64,000 nt of DNA. It comes from Azophilus sp965200465 (GTDB lineage Bacteria; Pseudomonadota; Gammaproteobacteria; Pseudomonadales; Azotimanducaceae). A program made the position numbers and the translations under genes. How positions within the stretch are numbered: the first letter of the stretch is position 1; each line of letters opens with the position of its first letter. The notes under the pieces were generated by a model that worked only from the letters and a program-made list of their open reading frames with translations, made no database searches and was not told the origin of the DNA. The stretch spans positions 620,001 to 684,000 of the forward strand of contig OZ241358.1 in assembly GCA_965200465.1 (NCBI GenBank), given 5' to 3'. Positions 36,376-48,303 of this stretch are shown one piece after another.

Positions 36376-37545
36376 GTGACTTCCCTGCGCGGCCAGGTCG
36401 CCGTCGTCGGCGTGGCCGATACGGAGGTGGGCAAGGTGCCCAACATCGGCGCCACCGGCCTGTGCATAGACGCGGCCTGCAAGGCGCTTGCGGACGCCGG
36501 CTTGGACAAGAGCGCCGTCGATGGCCTAGTCACCTGCAACAGCATGGCCGAGCCGCACCTGTACCACGCCGAGGCCATGGCCGAGCATCTGGGCATCTTC
36601 CCCAGCTACTGCGTCAGCGCCGGGGCCGGCGGCGGCGCCACCTTCGCGCTCCTCTACCAAGCCGCCTTGGCGATCATGCACGGGGTTTGCAACACCGTCC
36701 TCATCAGCATGGCGGACAGCCTGCGCAGCGGCCTTTCCCGGGAGCGGGCGATGGTCATGCAGTCCTCCTCCGGCCATCCGCAGTTCGAGACTCCCTACGG
36801 CGCCACCGTGCCCGGCTACTACGCCCTGATCGCCAACGCCTACATGCACAAGTACGGGGCCACCGCGGAGCAGTTCGCCGCCGTGGCCGTCACCGCCCGC
36901 ACCCATGCGACCCTGCATCCAGGGGCGCAGATGCGCCAGCCGTTGACGGTGCGGGAAGTGCTGGCCAGCCGCCTGATCGCAGATCCCCTGCGGTTGCTGG
37001 ACTGCTCCTTGGTCTCCGACGGCGGCGCCGCCGTGGTGCTCACCAGCGCCGAACGGGCGGCGGACTGCCGGCAGCCGCCGGTTTACCTCCTAGGCGCCGG
37101 GGAGGGGCACGGCCACGAGCACATCAGCCAAGCCGAGGACCTGACCAGCTCCCACGCCCGCTACGCCGGCGAACGGGCCTACGCCATGGCCGGGCTTGGG
37201 CCAAGGGACATTGACTTGGTGGAGCTTTACGACTGCTTCACCCCCGTGGTGTTGATCGAGTTGGAGGACTTGGGGTTCTGCAAACGGGGCGAGGCCGGCG
37301 CCTTCGTCGCCGAAGGACGCACCCGCTTGGGTGCGGAACTGCCCATGAACACCCACGGCGGCCTGCTGTCCCACTGCCATCCCGGCAATCCAGGGGCCAT
37401 GTTCGCCCTCACCGAGGCGGTGCGGCAGTTGCGCCGGCAGGCCGGCGAGCGGCAGGCGGCCGGGGCGGAAACCGCCTTGGTTCACGCCCAGGGCGGCATC
37501 CTGTCCAGTCACTGCACCGCTATTTTGGGCCGGGACAACGGCTAG
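36376..37545 (+). CDS. Thiolase-like protein (acetyl-CoA acetyltransferase/lipid-transfer type)
   Basis: The start is GTG 36376, preceded by AGGGAG. The 389-residue protein has a thiolase fold: RGQVAVVGVADTEVGKVP at the N-terminus, DLVELYDCFTPVVLIELEDLGF and MNTHGGLLSHCHPGNPGAMFALTEAVRQL towards the C-terminus. The normal nucleophilic Cys region (ECSAG-like) is replaced by CVSAGAGGGATFA, as in the SCP2/lipid-transfer-like thiolase subfamily. These non-canonical thiolases usually act with DUF35/OB partners or in steroid and side-chain degradation. It completes the block that begins with the LLM enzyme. Confidence 0.88.
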   Translation: MTSLRGQVAVVGVADTEVGKVPNIGATGLCIDAACKALADAGLDKSAVDGLVTCNSMAEPHLYHAEAMAEHLGIFPSYCVSAGAGGGATFALLYQAALAIMHGVCNTVLISMADSLRSGLSRERAMVMQSSSGHPQFETPYGATVPGYYALIANAYMHKYGATAEQFAAVAVTARTHATLHPGAQMRQPLTVREVLASRLIADPLRLLDCSLVSDGGAAVVLTSAERAADCRQPPVYLLGAGEGHGHEHISQAEDLTSSHARYAGERAYAMAGLGPRDIDLVELYDCFTPVVLIELEDLGFCKRGEAGAFVAEGRTRLGAELPMNTHGGLLSHCHPGNPGAMFALTEAVRQLRRQAGERQAAGAETALVHAQGGILSSHCTAILGRDNG

Positions 37546-37738
37546 TCGGCGCCGGCGCCGCTTGCGGAGGGTGCGTGCGGCTGCGGAACAGGCTATCATC
37601 CTTGGTGTGGTCGCCTTAAAGGGCAAGGCTTGGTGGCTGGGTGATCCCCGCTCATTGCATGTTGCGCCGCCCGGCGGGTTCGGGAGGGTTCGTTGGGCTG
37701 CGCGGCTAGCAGCATTTTGCAGCTATGGAGGAATGCTC

Positions 37739-40299
<2,561 letters not shown>

Positions 40300-40303
<4 letters not shown>

Positions 40304-41142
40304 GGCGCGGCCTCGGCCGGTGGGCGGCGCCGGCGCGGCGCATCGCCGCCGCCGGCTGGTTTCGGCATGGCGTCACCGCCGTCATCCTGCTGAACGCCGC
40401 GGTCATCGGCCTTGGCACCTCAGAGGCCCTTAGCGCCCGCTACGGCGCCCTGCTGCAGGGCGCCAACCACCTCTTTCTCGGCATCTTCGTGATGGAGGCG
40501 CTGGTCAAGATGGCGGCGCACCACCCGCGCATCCACCGTTACTTTGCCGACGGCTGGAACCTCTTCGACTTCATCATCATCGTCGTCAGTTTGGCGCCGG
40601 CCACCGGCACCCTCGCCACCATCGGTCGGCTGGCCCGGCTCATGCGGGTGTTGCGTCTGATTTCCACCCTCCCGGAGCTGCGGCTCATCGTCTCCACGCT
40701 GATGCGCTCCATACCCAGCATGTTCAACGTCGTCATGCTGCTTTCCATCATCTTCTACATGTACGGCGTGGCCGGCTACCACCTGTTCCACGATGTGGAC
40801 CCAGTGCATTGGCGCAATCTGGGCATCTCGCTGCTGTCCTTGTTCCGCATCGTCACCCTGGAGGATTGGACGGACATCATGTACGCCGCCTTGGAGGTGC
40901 ATTGGTGGGCTTGGATCTACTTCGTGAGCTTTGTGGTGGTGGGAACCTTCGTGGTGGTCAACCTGTTCATCGCCGTGGTGTTGAACAACTTGGACGAAGC
41001 CAAGCAGGAGCGGCTGCAGGCGCTGCAAACGCCGCCCACCCGGGAGGAGCTGGCGGCGGAGTTGAACCGCACCCAGGAAGCCTTGCACAGGCTGGCGCGG
41101 CGGCTGGAGCAGGAACATTCGGGGCAGCGCCCTGGCGGTTAG
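40300..41142 (+). CDS. Bacterial voltage-gated cation channel (BacNav-type), filter TLEDWTD
   Basis: A 280-residue six-helix channel. S4 is IGRLARLMRVLRLI, with regularly spaced Arg. The pore helix and filter are LLSLFRIVTLEDWTDIMY. S6 is GTFVVVNLFIAVVLNN, followed by an acidic, charged coiled-coil tail. BacNav sodium channels have TLESW at the filter; Asp in place of Ser and an extra Asp at the end resemble calcium-selective engineered variants (CavAb, TLDDWSD). It starts GTG at 40300, overlapping the TonB receptor stop (GTGA), an unusual pairing. Confidence 0.9.
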
Positions 41143-41163
41143 CGGTCCGCAGTTGGAGGCACT

Positions 41164-41940
41164 ATGGCTTTGACGCAACTCAGCCGCTCGATTGCCGGCA
41201 AGGTGGCGGTGGTGACGGGGGCGGCCGGCGGCATGGGCGAGGCCACGGCGAAGCTGTTTGCCGACGAGGGCGCCTCGGTGGCCGCCGTCGACCTGAACGG
41301 GGCGAGCCTCGCCCGAGTGGTGGGGGAGATCGAAGCGGCAGGCCGGCGCGTGCGCGGCTGGGTGCTGGACTTGGCGGATGCGGAGGGAATTCGGGCGCGG
41401 TTCGCGGAAATCGCCGCCCACTTCGGCGGCATCGACATTCTGGTCAACAACGCCGGCATCTCCATGCCGACGCCCATTGACGGGGAGGGCTTCGAGGCCG
41501 CTTGGAGCAAGTCCTTGGCCGTGCTGCTCACCGCCCACGCCCGCACCATTCGCGCCGCCTTGCCGCATCTGCGGCAAGCTGAGCATCCGCGCATCGTCAA
41601 CATCGCCTCCACCGAGGGGCTGGGCGCCACCAAGTTCGGCAGCCCCTACACGGCGGCCAAGACCGGCGTGATCGGGCTGACCCGCTCCTTGGCGGTGGAG
41701 TTGGGCGGGGAGGGCATCACCGTCAACTGCATTTGCCCCGGCCCCATACGCACCGGCATGACCGAAGCCATTCCCGAAGCGGACAAGCGCGAATTCGCCC
41801 GCCGCCGGGTGGCCCTGAAGCGCTACGCCGAGCCGGAGGAGGTGGCCCACGGCACCCTCAGCCTAGTGCTGCCGGCGTCCGGCTTCATCACCGGCGCAGC
41901 GCTGCCGGTGGACGGCGGGCTGACCATCAGGAACGCTTGA
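41164..41940 (+). CDS. Short-chain dehydrogenase/reductase
   Basis: A 258-residue classical SDR. The cofactor loop is VTGAAGGMGEATAK, followed by DLN (Asp favours NAD), NNAGIS, the catalytic Ser in IVNIASTEG and the Tyr/Lys pair in YTAAKTG. It ends with the typical PVDGGLTIRNA. It could oxidise or reduce a 3-hydroxyacyl or other alcohol in the neighbouring catabolic block. The gap of 21 bp suggests loose coupling to the channel gene. Confidence 0.9.
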   Translation: MALTQLSRSIAGKVAVVTGAAGGMGEATAKLFADEGASVAAVDLNGASLARVVGEIEAAGRRVRGWVLDLADAEGIRARFAEIAAHFGGIDILVNNAGISMPTPIDGEGFEAAWSKSLAVLLTAHARTIRAALPHLRQAEHPRIVNIASTEGLGATKFGSPYTAAKTGVIGLTRSLAVELGGEGITVNCICPGPIRTGMTEAIPEADKREFARRRVALKRYAEPEEVAHGTLSLVLPASGFITGAALPVDGGLTIRNA

Positions 41941-42080
41941 GGCGCTGCTGCCCTGCTGGCGGAGTCGGCCCGCTTCCCCGGCCCGGCGAAGCGCCTGCGC
42001 AGCTATTCGTCGCCAGACCCAAAAATGCGGCTTCCGAGACTCTGCAAGCCGCTTTGCTCCGTTGCGGTAAAACCCCGAGG

Positions 42081-42560
42081 TCAGTTCTCCGTTGCGGCAG
42101 CCGCTCCCGCCTTGACCGGGTTCAGCACCCTGAACCCCTCGCGCCGCGCCGAGGTGCAAAGGTCCTCATCCGCGCACACAAAGGTCACTGGTTGGGGCAC
42201 GTTGGCGCAGGCGACCAAGCAACCGGCAAGATGCAGGGCCGCATGCGCCGACCGCGGATGCGCATCCGCATCGAGCAGGTGCGTCGCCTCCTGCAGCACG
42301 TTGGCGTTCATGGGCTGCACTATGTAGGCCGAGCCTAGGTCTTGGTCGAACGACTCGAGGACGCTGGCGACTAGGTCTTGCGGAATGTCGCCGTCCCGCT
42401 CCCGTTGGCGCACGGCGGAGCGCAACTCGACTTGGGCGATGTCCAGAATCACCAGCCTGTTCTTTTCCTGGTCCTCCGCGATGCGCAAAACCTCCGGGGT
42501 GCCCTCCTCCTCAAAATAGAGCTTAACCAAGGCGCTGGTGTCGAAATAGAAACTGCCCAT
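42081..42560 (-). CDS. PIN-domain protein, VapC-type toxin
   Basis: ATG 42560 is used (MGSFYFDTSALVKLY), giving 159 residues. The PIN acidic residues are in the N-terminal FDTSALVKL, ILDIAQVELRSAV, and CADEDLCTSA near the C-terminus, as in VapC endoribonucleases. The gene lies 7 bp downstream of a 228-residue protein of unknown type instead of a small VapB-like antitoxin. Confidence 0.85.
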   Translation of the reverse strand: MGSFYFDTSALVKLYFEEEGTPEVLRIAEDQEKNRLVILDIAQVELRSAVRQRERDGDIPQDLVASVLESFDQDLGSAYIVQPMNANVLQEATHLLDADAHPRSAHAALHLAGCLVACANVPQPVTFVCADEDLCTSARREGFRVLNPVKAGAAAATEN

Positions 42561-42567
42561 GAACGGC

Positions 42568-43254
42568 TCAGCGGCGTCCGCCAATAACCGTCTTGGCGAG
42601 GCCGGCGCCGCGGATGCGCACCGGCTTGAACCTCACCTGGCCGCGGGGCGCTTCGGTGCGGAAGCGCGGATGGCTGCGGTTCACGCGAATGGCCGTCACC
42701 GGATGCTGCGGGTTCTTCGGGTTGGTCACCTGATGCGTCACCACCAGCTCCTGCTCCGTTCCGTTGCGCAACATGGCGCCGCAGGTGCGCGGCTCCTGCG
42801 CCCAGCCAAAGCCCTGCTCCGGCAAAAACCGGTCCCGAAACCACTTGATGCCGACGAAACGACGCTCCCGCTCCGCCCGCTGCAAGGCGTCCAAAAGCTG
42901 GTCCAGAGCCTCCTCCCGGTCGAAGGGCTCCTGGAGCTGCTGCGGCTGGAACTGGGGCTGGGGCTGCGGTTGGGGGCGGAACTGCGGTGCCGGCGACTCA
43001 GGTTCGGACAGGCGCTCAAACTCCGGATCCACAATGAAGCGAATGACCACCTCGCAGGTGTGCGGGTCAAAGTAGCTGGCGTCTGCGTCGTCGCGGATTT
43101 TCTTGTGGGTTTCCGTGTAGTGAATGGTCACCTCAGGACGACAGTTGCGGAAGGCCAAGTGCTGAAGCCCCTCCAGCTCGCCGCGCAGAGCGCGGGTGCT
43201 GTGCAGATTGGCCAAGCCTTTCTCCAGATCGCTCTGAATGTCTCTAATGTGCAT
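42568..43254 (-). CDS. Hypothetical protein co-encoded with a PIN toxin
   Basis: A 228-residue protein with an N-terminal alpha/beta region (RDIQSDLEKGLANLH, then RPEVTIHYTETHKKI) and a Pro/Gln-rich linker at about 88-108 (PQPQPQPQFQPQQ). A helical segment and a basic C-terminus follow (TAIRVNRSHPRFRTEAPRGQVRFKPVRIRG). It is about three times larger than most VapB antitoxins and I do not recognise its family. Its stop is 7 bp before the PIN toxin start, so it may be a noncanonical antitoxin or regulator. Confidence 0.6.
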   Translation of the reverse strand: MHIRDIQSDLEKGLANLHSTRALRGELEGLQHLAFRNCRPEVTIHYTETHKKIRDDADASYFDPHTCEVVIRFIVDPEFERLSEPESPAPQFRPQPQPQPQFQPQQLQEPFDREEALDQLLDALQRAERERRFVGIKWFRDRFLPEQGFGWAQEPRTCGAMLRNGTEQELVVTHQVTNPKNPQHPVTAIRVNRSHPRFRTEAPRGQVRFKPVRIRGAGLAKTVIGGRR

Positions 43255-43512
43255 GTTTTATCTCCATGTCCTAGGGAAAATCGCAATATGCGGGTCAAGC
43301 TCGGCTAATTTTGCCCACTTCGCAGCCATAGGCAAGCAGATCGTTCAGGTTGGGCTTGAACGCCGCATGGCCCGGAACGCCATCCCCCACCGCGACTGCG
43401 CGTTCACACTAAAATTGCCGCCGTTGCACGGCGCTATGGGCAGCGCCCGCGGGCTTGACCAATCTCCAGACTTGGCTATATTTCCAGCCAATCCCTTTCG
43501 GGAAACGTCGTC

Positions 43513-43746
43513 ATGCCAACGGTCAATGTCCATCAGGCCAAAACCCAACTCTCCCGCCTGCTCGCCCAGGCGGAGGCCGGCGAAGAGGTGGTCATCGCCC
43601 GCCGGGGCGACCCTGTGGTGCGGCTGGTTCCGTGCAAGCCCAAGGGCAAGCGGCAACCGGATGTGCTGAAAGGGAAAATCACAATTCCCGACAGCTTCTT
43701 CGACCCGCTGCCGGAAGAGGAACTGCGTCTGTGGGAGGGACGTTGA
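43513..43746 (+). CDS. Phd/YefM-family antitoxin
   Basis: A 77-residue antitoxin: MPTVNVHQAKTQLSRLLAQAEAGEEVVIARRGDPVVRLVP is the classic Phd/YefM N-terminal dimerisation and DNA-binding domain. The C-terminal tail (SFFDPLPEEELRLWEGR) is the usual toxin-neutralising segment for a VapC-type partner. Three bases separate it from the PIN gene. Expected to repress its own promoter. Confidence 0.92.
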   Translation: MPTVNVHQAKTQLSRLLAQAEAGEEVVIARRGDPVVRLVPCKPKGKRQPDVLKGKITIPDSFFDPLPEEELRLWEGR

Positions 43747-43749
43747 TCC

Positions 43750-44136
43750 ATGCGCCTCTTGCTGGACACCCATGCCTTGCTTTGGTGGGTGGCGGACAGT
43801 CGGCGGTTGTCGGCGAGAGCGCACGGGCTTATCGCGGACGAGACCAACAGCCTGTTCGTGAGCGCGGCTTCGGCATGGGAAATCGCCACCAAGCACCGCA
43901 TAGGCAAACTGCCGGAAGCGGCCGGCATGGCCTTGGATGTGGCGGGCGCCATCGCCGGCCAAGGTTTTGAGGAACTGCCAATTACCGTCGCGGACGCTGA
44001 ACGGAGCGGGCGCTTGCCTGGTCCGCACGGCGACCCGTTCGACCGAATGTTGATCGCCCAAGCCAGGTCGCGGGAATTGGCCCTAGTGTCCAACGACCGC
44101 GCCTTTGACGACTATGGCGTAACGCGGTTGTGGTGA
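43750..44136 (+). CDS. PIN-domain VapC-type toxin
   Basis: A 128-residue PIN domain with LLLDTHALLWWVAD, SAASAWEIATKHRIGKLP, DPFDRMLIAQA and LALVSNDRAFDDYGV: all four acidic positions are present. It is paired with the Phd-type antitoxin directly upstream. This is a complete, intact toxin-antitoxin operon, unlike the broken loci nearby. Confidence 0.94.
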   Translation: MRLLLDTHALLWWVADSRRLSARAHGLIADETNSLFVSAASAWEIATKHRIGKLPEAAGMALDVAGAIAGQGFEELPITVADAERSGRLPGPHGDPFDRMLIAQARSRELALVSNDRAFDDYGVTRLW

Positions 44137-44154
44137 TGGACGCGGCCTAGCCTG

Positions 44155-46299
44155 TCAATCCGTTCGGGCTGTTGAGCGACCGCGTCGCCGCGGTGGGCGG
44201 GCGGCCGTTTGGCTCTTCTTCGGCGCCGGCAGGGGGATTTCGGCGGCCAGTTCGGGAAAGGCGTCCGCTTTGTGCGGGATGGCCATGGCTTGCACGAACT
44301 GCTCCTGAAAGTCCGGCGCTGTGGCGGTTTCAACCTTCTCAACCCCTTTCACCAAGGCTTCGATCTCCAAGCGCGCAGCGCCGTTCAACAGGGCGATGCG
44401 GGCGCCGGTGCCGGCGGCGTTGCCGGCGGCGGAGACCTCGGCCAAGGGACAATCCGGAATCAAGCCAAGCACCATTGCGCAGCATGGGTCGATGGTGCTG
44501 CCAAAGGCGCCGGCCAAGCGGATGCGGTCCACCCGTTCGGCGCCGAACCGCGCCAGCAGCAGCTTGACGCCGGCGTATAGGGCGGCCTTGGCCAACTGCA
44601 CGGCGCGCACGTCGTTTTGGGTGATTTCGATGTCCGGCGCACCGGGCGCACCGCCTTGGTGAACGAGGTAGGCGCAGGTTCTCCCTTGGCGGCGGATGTG
44701 CGGGCAGCGCTCCATGAGGGCGGAGTCGATCGCCCCGTCCCGGTCGATCACCCCGGCTAAGTAAAGCTCCGCCAAGGCTTCGATGACGCCGGAGCCGCAG
44801 ATGCCGGTGACCCCCGTGCCCGCCACCGCCTCCACGAAGCCCGGTGCGTCCGACCACAGGTCGCAGCCGATCACCTTGAAGCGCGGCGCCAAAGTCCGCC
44901 GGTCGATGCGCACCCTCTCGATGGCGCCCGGCGCCGCCCGCTGGCCGCAACTGATCTGGGCGCCCTCCAAGGCCGGGCCGGTGGGGCTGGACGCCGCCAA
45001 CAAGCGGTCTCGGTTGCCGAGCATGATTTCCGCATTGGTGCCCACATCGACGATGAGGTTCAGTTCGCTGCGCTGGTGCGGCGCCTCCGCCAGCAAAACT
45101 CCGGCGGCGTCGGCCCCCACATGGCCGGCGATGCAGGGCAGGCCGTACACCTCGGCGCCCGGATTGACGGCGAGGCCGAGGTCCGCCGCGGGAACGGCCA
45201 AGGCGCCGTCCACGGCCAAGGCGAAGGGGGCGCCGCCAAGCTCCACCGGGCTTAGGCCGAAGAACAGATGGTGCATGATGGGATTGGCGGCGACCGTCAC
45301 GGCCAGCACTTCATCCTTGCGCACCCCGGCCTGTTCGGTCAATTCGGCGATCAGCCCGTTGAGCGCCTCCCGCACCGCGCCCGTCAGTTCCTGCTCCCCA
45401 CCAGGGTGCATCATCAGCCAGGAAACCCGGCTCATCAGATCCTCGCCGAAGCGGATTTGCGGGTTCATGCGCCCGGCCTCAGTCAGCACGTCGCCGCTGA
45501 CGAGATCGCACAGATGGGCGGAAAGGGTGGTGGAGCCCAGATCCACGGCCAAGCCGCACAAGCGCTCCTGCAAGCCGGGCCAAAGGGCGGCCACCAGGCC
45601 CCTGTCGTCACCCTGAGCGCCAAGCCCGTCCGTTGCTCCCTCCTGCACGGCAACTGCCGTCGCTTTGTCGCCTGCCGCGGCGCCCCCAGCGGCGTTGCTC
45701 CTGACCCCGGTCCGCACCGCCGCCGTCACCCGCCAATTCCCTTGCCGCAGCACCCTTTGCAGTTCGGGCAGCAGGCGGAAGTCGAGGCGCGGGTGGCGGA
45801 TGCCCCACTGTTCGGCAAGGGCGGCGAGCAGGCGCTCCTGATCGCCACTGGGGCGGTCCATGTCCGGCTCCGCCACCTCCACATAGCATAGGCGCACCAC
45901 CGGGTCCATTCGGATGTCCCGGGCTTGCGCCGCCTTGCGCACCACTTGCCGATGCACTTGGCTCTCCGGCGGCACGTCGATCACCAGGTCGCCCAAGAGC
46001 TCGGCGTGGCAGCTTAGGCGCCTAGCGCCCAAGAGGCGGCGCTTCTCGGCGTAGCGTCGCTCCGGTTCGCTTAGGGGCGTGATGTGGTCGGCGGCGGAGG
46101 TGACGCCATGCTTGGCGAACCGGCCGACGATCAGCTCCACTTGGCAGCGCCCGCAGATGCCGCGCCCGCCGCAGACGGAGTCTATGTCCACGCCCAAGAC
46201 CCGCGCCGCCTGCAGCAAGGGCGTGCCCAGTGGAAAGCGCCCGCGACGGCCGGACGGCGTGAACACCACCAAGGCGTCCCGAGGCGACGAATCATTCAT
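44155..46299 (-). CDS. Corrinoid reductive activator: 2Fe-2S ferredoxin + ASKHA/DUF4445
   Basis: ATG 46299 is chosen (MNDSSPRDALVVFTPSG), giving 714 residues. The N-terminal ferredoxin domain has DSVCGGRGICGRCQVEL, with a later LSCHA, forming a 2Fe-2S site. After a linker, the ASKHA nucleotide-binding domain begins with CGLAVDLGSTTLSAHL and has LNLIVDVGTNAEIMLGN and LAGAFGSTIDP. Such RamA-like proteins use ATP to restore cob(I)alamin on the corrinoid protein of the same cluster, encoded at 48304. It is the last gene of a four-gene minus-strand operon. Confidence 0.9.
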   Translation of the reverse strand: MNDSSPRDALVVFTPSGRRGRFPLGTPLLQAARVLGVDIDSVCGGRGICGRCQVELIVGRFAKHGVTSAADHITPLSEPERRYAEKRRLLGARRLSCHAELLGDLVIDVPPESQVHRQVVRKAAQARDIRMDPVVRLCYVEVAEPDMDRPSGDQERLLAALAEQWGIRHPRLDFRLLPELQRVLRQGNWRVTAAVRTGVRSNAAGGAAAGDKATAVAVQEGATDGLGAQGDDRGLVAALWPGLQERLCGLAVDLGSTTLSAHLCDLVSGDVLTEAGRMNPQIRFGEDLMSRVSWLMMHPGGEQELTGAVREALNGLIAELTEQAGVRKDEVLAVTVAANPIMHHLFFGLSPVELGGAPFALAVDGALAVPAADLGLAVNPGAEVYGLPCIAGHVGADAAGVLLAEAPHQRSELNLIVDVGTNAEIMLGNRDRLLAASSPTGPALEGAQISCGQRAAPGAIERVRIDRRTLAPRFKVIGCDLWSDAPGFVEAVAGTGVTGICGSGVIEALAELYLAGVIDRDGAIDSALMERCPHIRRQGRTCAYLVHQGGAPGAPDIEITQNDVRAVQLAKAALYAGVKLLLARFGAERVDRIRLAGAFGSTIDPCCAMVLGLIPDCPLAEVSAAGNAAGTGARIALLNGAARLEIEALVKGVEKVETATAPDFQEQFVQAMAIPHKADAFPELAAEIPLPAPKKSQTAARPPRRRGRSTARTD

Positions 46300-46543
46300 G
46301 CCTTGCGCACCACTGCACCAACGAAGCCCCAAGCCCAAGCGCTCAGCGGCGGCGCCGCCCAATCAAGCCTGCCGCCCTCACAGGAACCAACCCCGCCAGG
46401 GCAATTCCCCACCGCGCATCAACGGCAACCCAGCCGCTGTCCGCACGCTTCCAACACGCCAAAAAGAAGGCTCTCCTCTTGGCATGAGCGGCATGGGCAT
46501 TTGCAACCTCAAGGCGAAACGGCTTGCCAAGCGACGCCTGTCG

Positions 46544-47437
46544 TCAAGCGCGGCGGCGGTTGCTGCGGCGGCGCTCCCGCCCGGCACCGGCGGAGGGTTC
46601 CCGGTACGCCTGCATCCAGCAGCGGCATTCCGGGTCCTGGCCCAGCATCACGTTGGCGCCGCGCACGGCGGCCATTACTTCCCCGTGCAGGGGGTTGGTG
46701 ATGGCCGAAGTCATGCCAGCGCCGGCGGCCATGGCCAGAAAAACGCCGTTCAGTCCGTTGCGGTTGGGCAGGCCGAAGCTGATGTTGGAGGCGCCGCAGG
46801 TGGTGTTGACCTTAAGCTCCGCGCGCAGCCTGCCAATCAGTTGCATGGCCTTGCGCCCGGCGTCGTTGATGGCGCCCACTGGCATCACCAGCGGGTCCAC
46901 CACCACATCGCTGGCGGGAATGCCGTGGTCGGCGGCCCGCTGCACGATCTTCCTGGCCACCGCGAAGCGCACGTCGATGTCCTCCGAGATGCCGGTTTCG
47001 TCGTTGGAGATGGCCACCACCGCGCAGCCGTGCTTCCTGACCAAGGGCAGCACCCGCTCCAAGGACTCCTCCTCCCCGGTCACGGAGTTCAGCAGCGGCT
47101 TGCCTTGATAAGCGGCGAGGCCGGCCGCCAATGCCTCAATGATCGAAGAGTCGATGGAAAGCGGCGCGTCGGTGATGGCCTGCACCCGCTGGATGGCCTC
47201 CGCCAGAATGCCCGGCTCGTCGGCCAAGGGGATGCCGGCGTTGACGTCCAGCACCTGGGCGCCGGCGGCCACCTGGGCCAAGGCGTCCGCCTCCACTCTG
47301 GAGAAGTCCCCGGCCCTCATTTCCTCTGCCAGCAGCTTGCGGCCGGTGGGGTTGATGCGCTCGCCGATGATGACAAAGGGCCGCTCGAAGCCGATGGCGA
47401 CCTCGCGGCTGGCGGAGGAGAGCAGGGTGTCCGTCAT
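46544..47437 (-). CDS. Methyltetrahydrofolate:corrinoid methyltransferase (pterin-binding type)
   Basis: A 297-residue TIM-barrel of the DHPS/MeTr pterin-binding family: FVIIGERINPTGRKLLAE, AQVLDVNAGIP, PLSIDSSIIEALAAGL, LLNSVTGEE, and VNTTCGASNISFGLPNRNGLN (the conserved GASNxSFGLP). It moves a methyl group between the corrinoid protein and tetrahydrofolate, like MtgA/AcsE. The last 20 residues are Arg-rich and extra. It lies within the corrinoid operon, completing the methyl-transfer chain to the folate pool. Confidence 0.93.
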   Translation of the reverse strand: MTDTLLSSASREVAIGFERPFVIIGERINPTGRKLLAEEMRAGDFSRVEADALAQVAAGAQVLDVNAGIPLADEPGILAEAIQRVQAITDAPLSIDSSIIEALAAGLAAYQGKPLLNSVTGEEESLERVLPLVRKHGCAVVAISNDETGISEDIDVRFAVARKIVQRAADHGIPASDVVVDPLVMPVGAINDAGRKAMQLIGRLRAELKVNTTCGASNISFGLPNRNGLNGVFLAMAAGAGMTSAITNPLHGEVMAAVRGANVMLGQDPECRCWMQAYREPSAGAGRERRRSNRRRA

Positions 47438-47544
47438 CTGACCCTCATTCCCTTATCCGATCTTAACGAACCGTCCCAATGCCCACCCTCTACGCAGCGC
47501 CAAGAACCCGGAACGGCCATCTTGGCCCACGGCCTTGTCGCCGC

Positions 47545-48261
47545 TCATGGGACGGGTGCGCTGCGAACGCTGATTGGGGCAAAGGCGGCCACGGCTCGCA
47601 CAGCCTGGGCGAAAGGCGCCAAGCCGGTGTGGCGGTGCTCGAAGCGCAACTGCAAGCTGTCCGCATAAGCGGCGGCTTGGCGGCGCAATTCGTCGTCGCC
47701 GCTCTGCGACAGGTGCAGCAGCCGGCGGTAGTTGCGGAAGTAATCGTCCCGCAGTTGCGGGTGGCGGTCCAGCCCCAGCCCTTGGTGGACCAAGCGGTCA
47801 AAGTGGCGCACTAGGAAATCCGTCAGGTAGAAGGTGCCCGGCTCCTCCTCCGCGAGGGCCGCGAACGCCTCCGGCCCGGAAAAAAATTCGTAGCAGTGGG
47901 TGCCGGGCAGACGGGGCGTGCCGGTCTTGGCCAGTTCCGCGTCCAGCAGGCCGCCGGTGCCGCAGTCCGCATAGGCCGCAAAAACCCGATCGTGCCGGCC
48001 TTTGACGGCGGCCAACTTGGCCGCCACCGCCGCCGGAATCCGCTCCGGGCGGTTGTGCAGCTCCGCCGGCAGGCAGTAGAGGGCCATGCGGGTCCAGCCG
48101 TTCAAGCGCTTGAGTTGGTTCAGTTCCCGGGCGATGGCCCCGCAGGCCACCACGCCGACGGACTTGCTCTCCAAGGCGCCGACGCACACCTCTGCAAGAC
48201 CAGGCGGCCCCGATGGCGGACCGGGCGCATGCTTGCCCATCCTTGGTTGGCTTGCTTGCAT
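47545..48261 (-). CDS. DUF1638 domain protein
   Basis: A 238-residue protein typical of DUF1638: VGVVACGAIARELNQLKRLNG, LYCLPAELHNRPERIPAAV, FAAYADCGTGGLLDAELAK, GTHCYEFFSG and FYLTDFLVRHFDRLV. The family accompanies corrinoid methyltransferase genes; its role is unknown, possibly linked to methyl-corrinoid or metal chemistry given the conserved Cys residues. The true start may be the GTG at about residue 26. Confidence 0.85.
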   Translation of the reverse strand: MQASQPRMGKHAPGPPSGPPGLAEVCVGALESKSVGVVACGAIARELNQLKRLNGWTRMALYCLPAELHNRPERIPAAVAAKLAAVKGRHDRVFAAYADCGTGGLLDAELAKTGTPRLPGTHCYEFFSGPEAFAALAEEEPGTFYLTDFLVRHFDRLVHQGLGLDRHPQLRDDYFRNYRRLLHLSQSGDDELRRQAAAYADSLQLRFEHRHTGLAPFAQAVRAVAAFAPISVRSAPVP

Positions 48262-48303
48262 CAGACGCCCAATGCAAAGGCCGGACGCGGCGGTTTCCCT
48301 GCT

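Noticed and set aside
40420..41850. 476-codon minus-strand ORF opposite the ion channel and SDR genes
   Set aside because: Antisense shadow; both plus-strand genes have complete catalytic or pore motifs.
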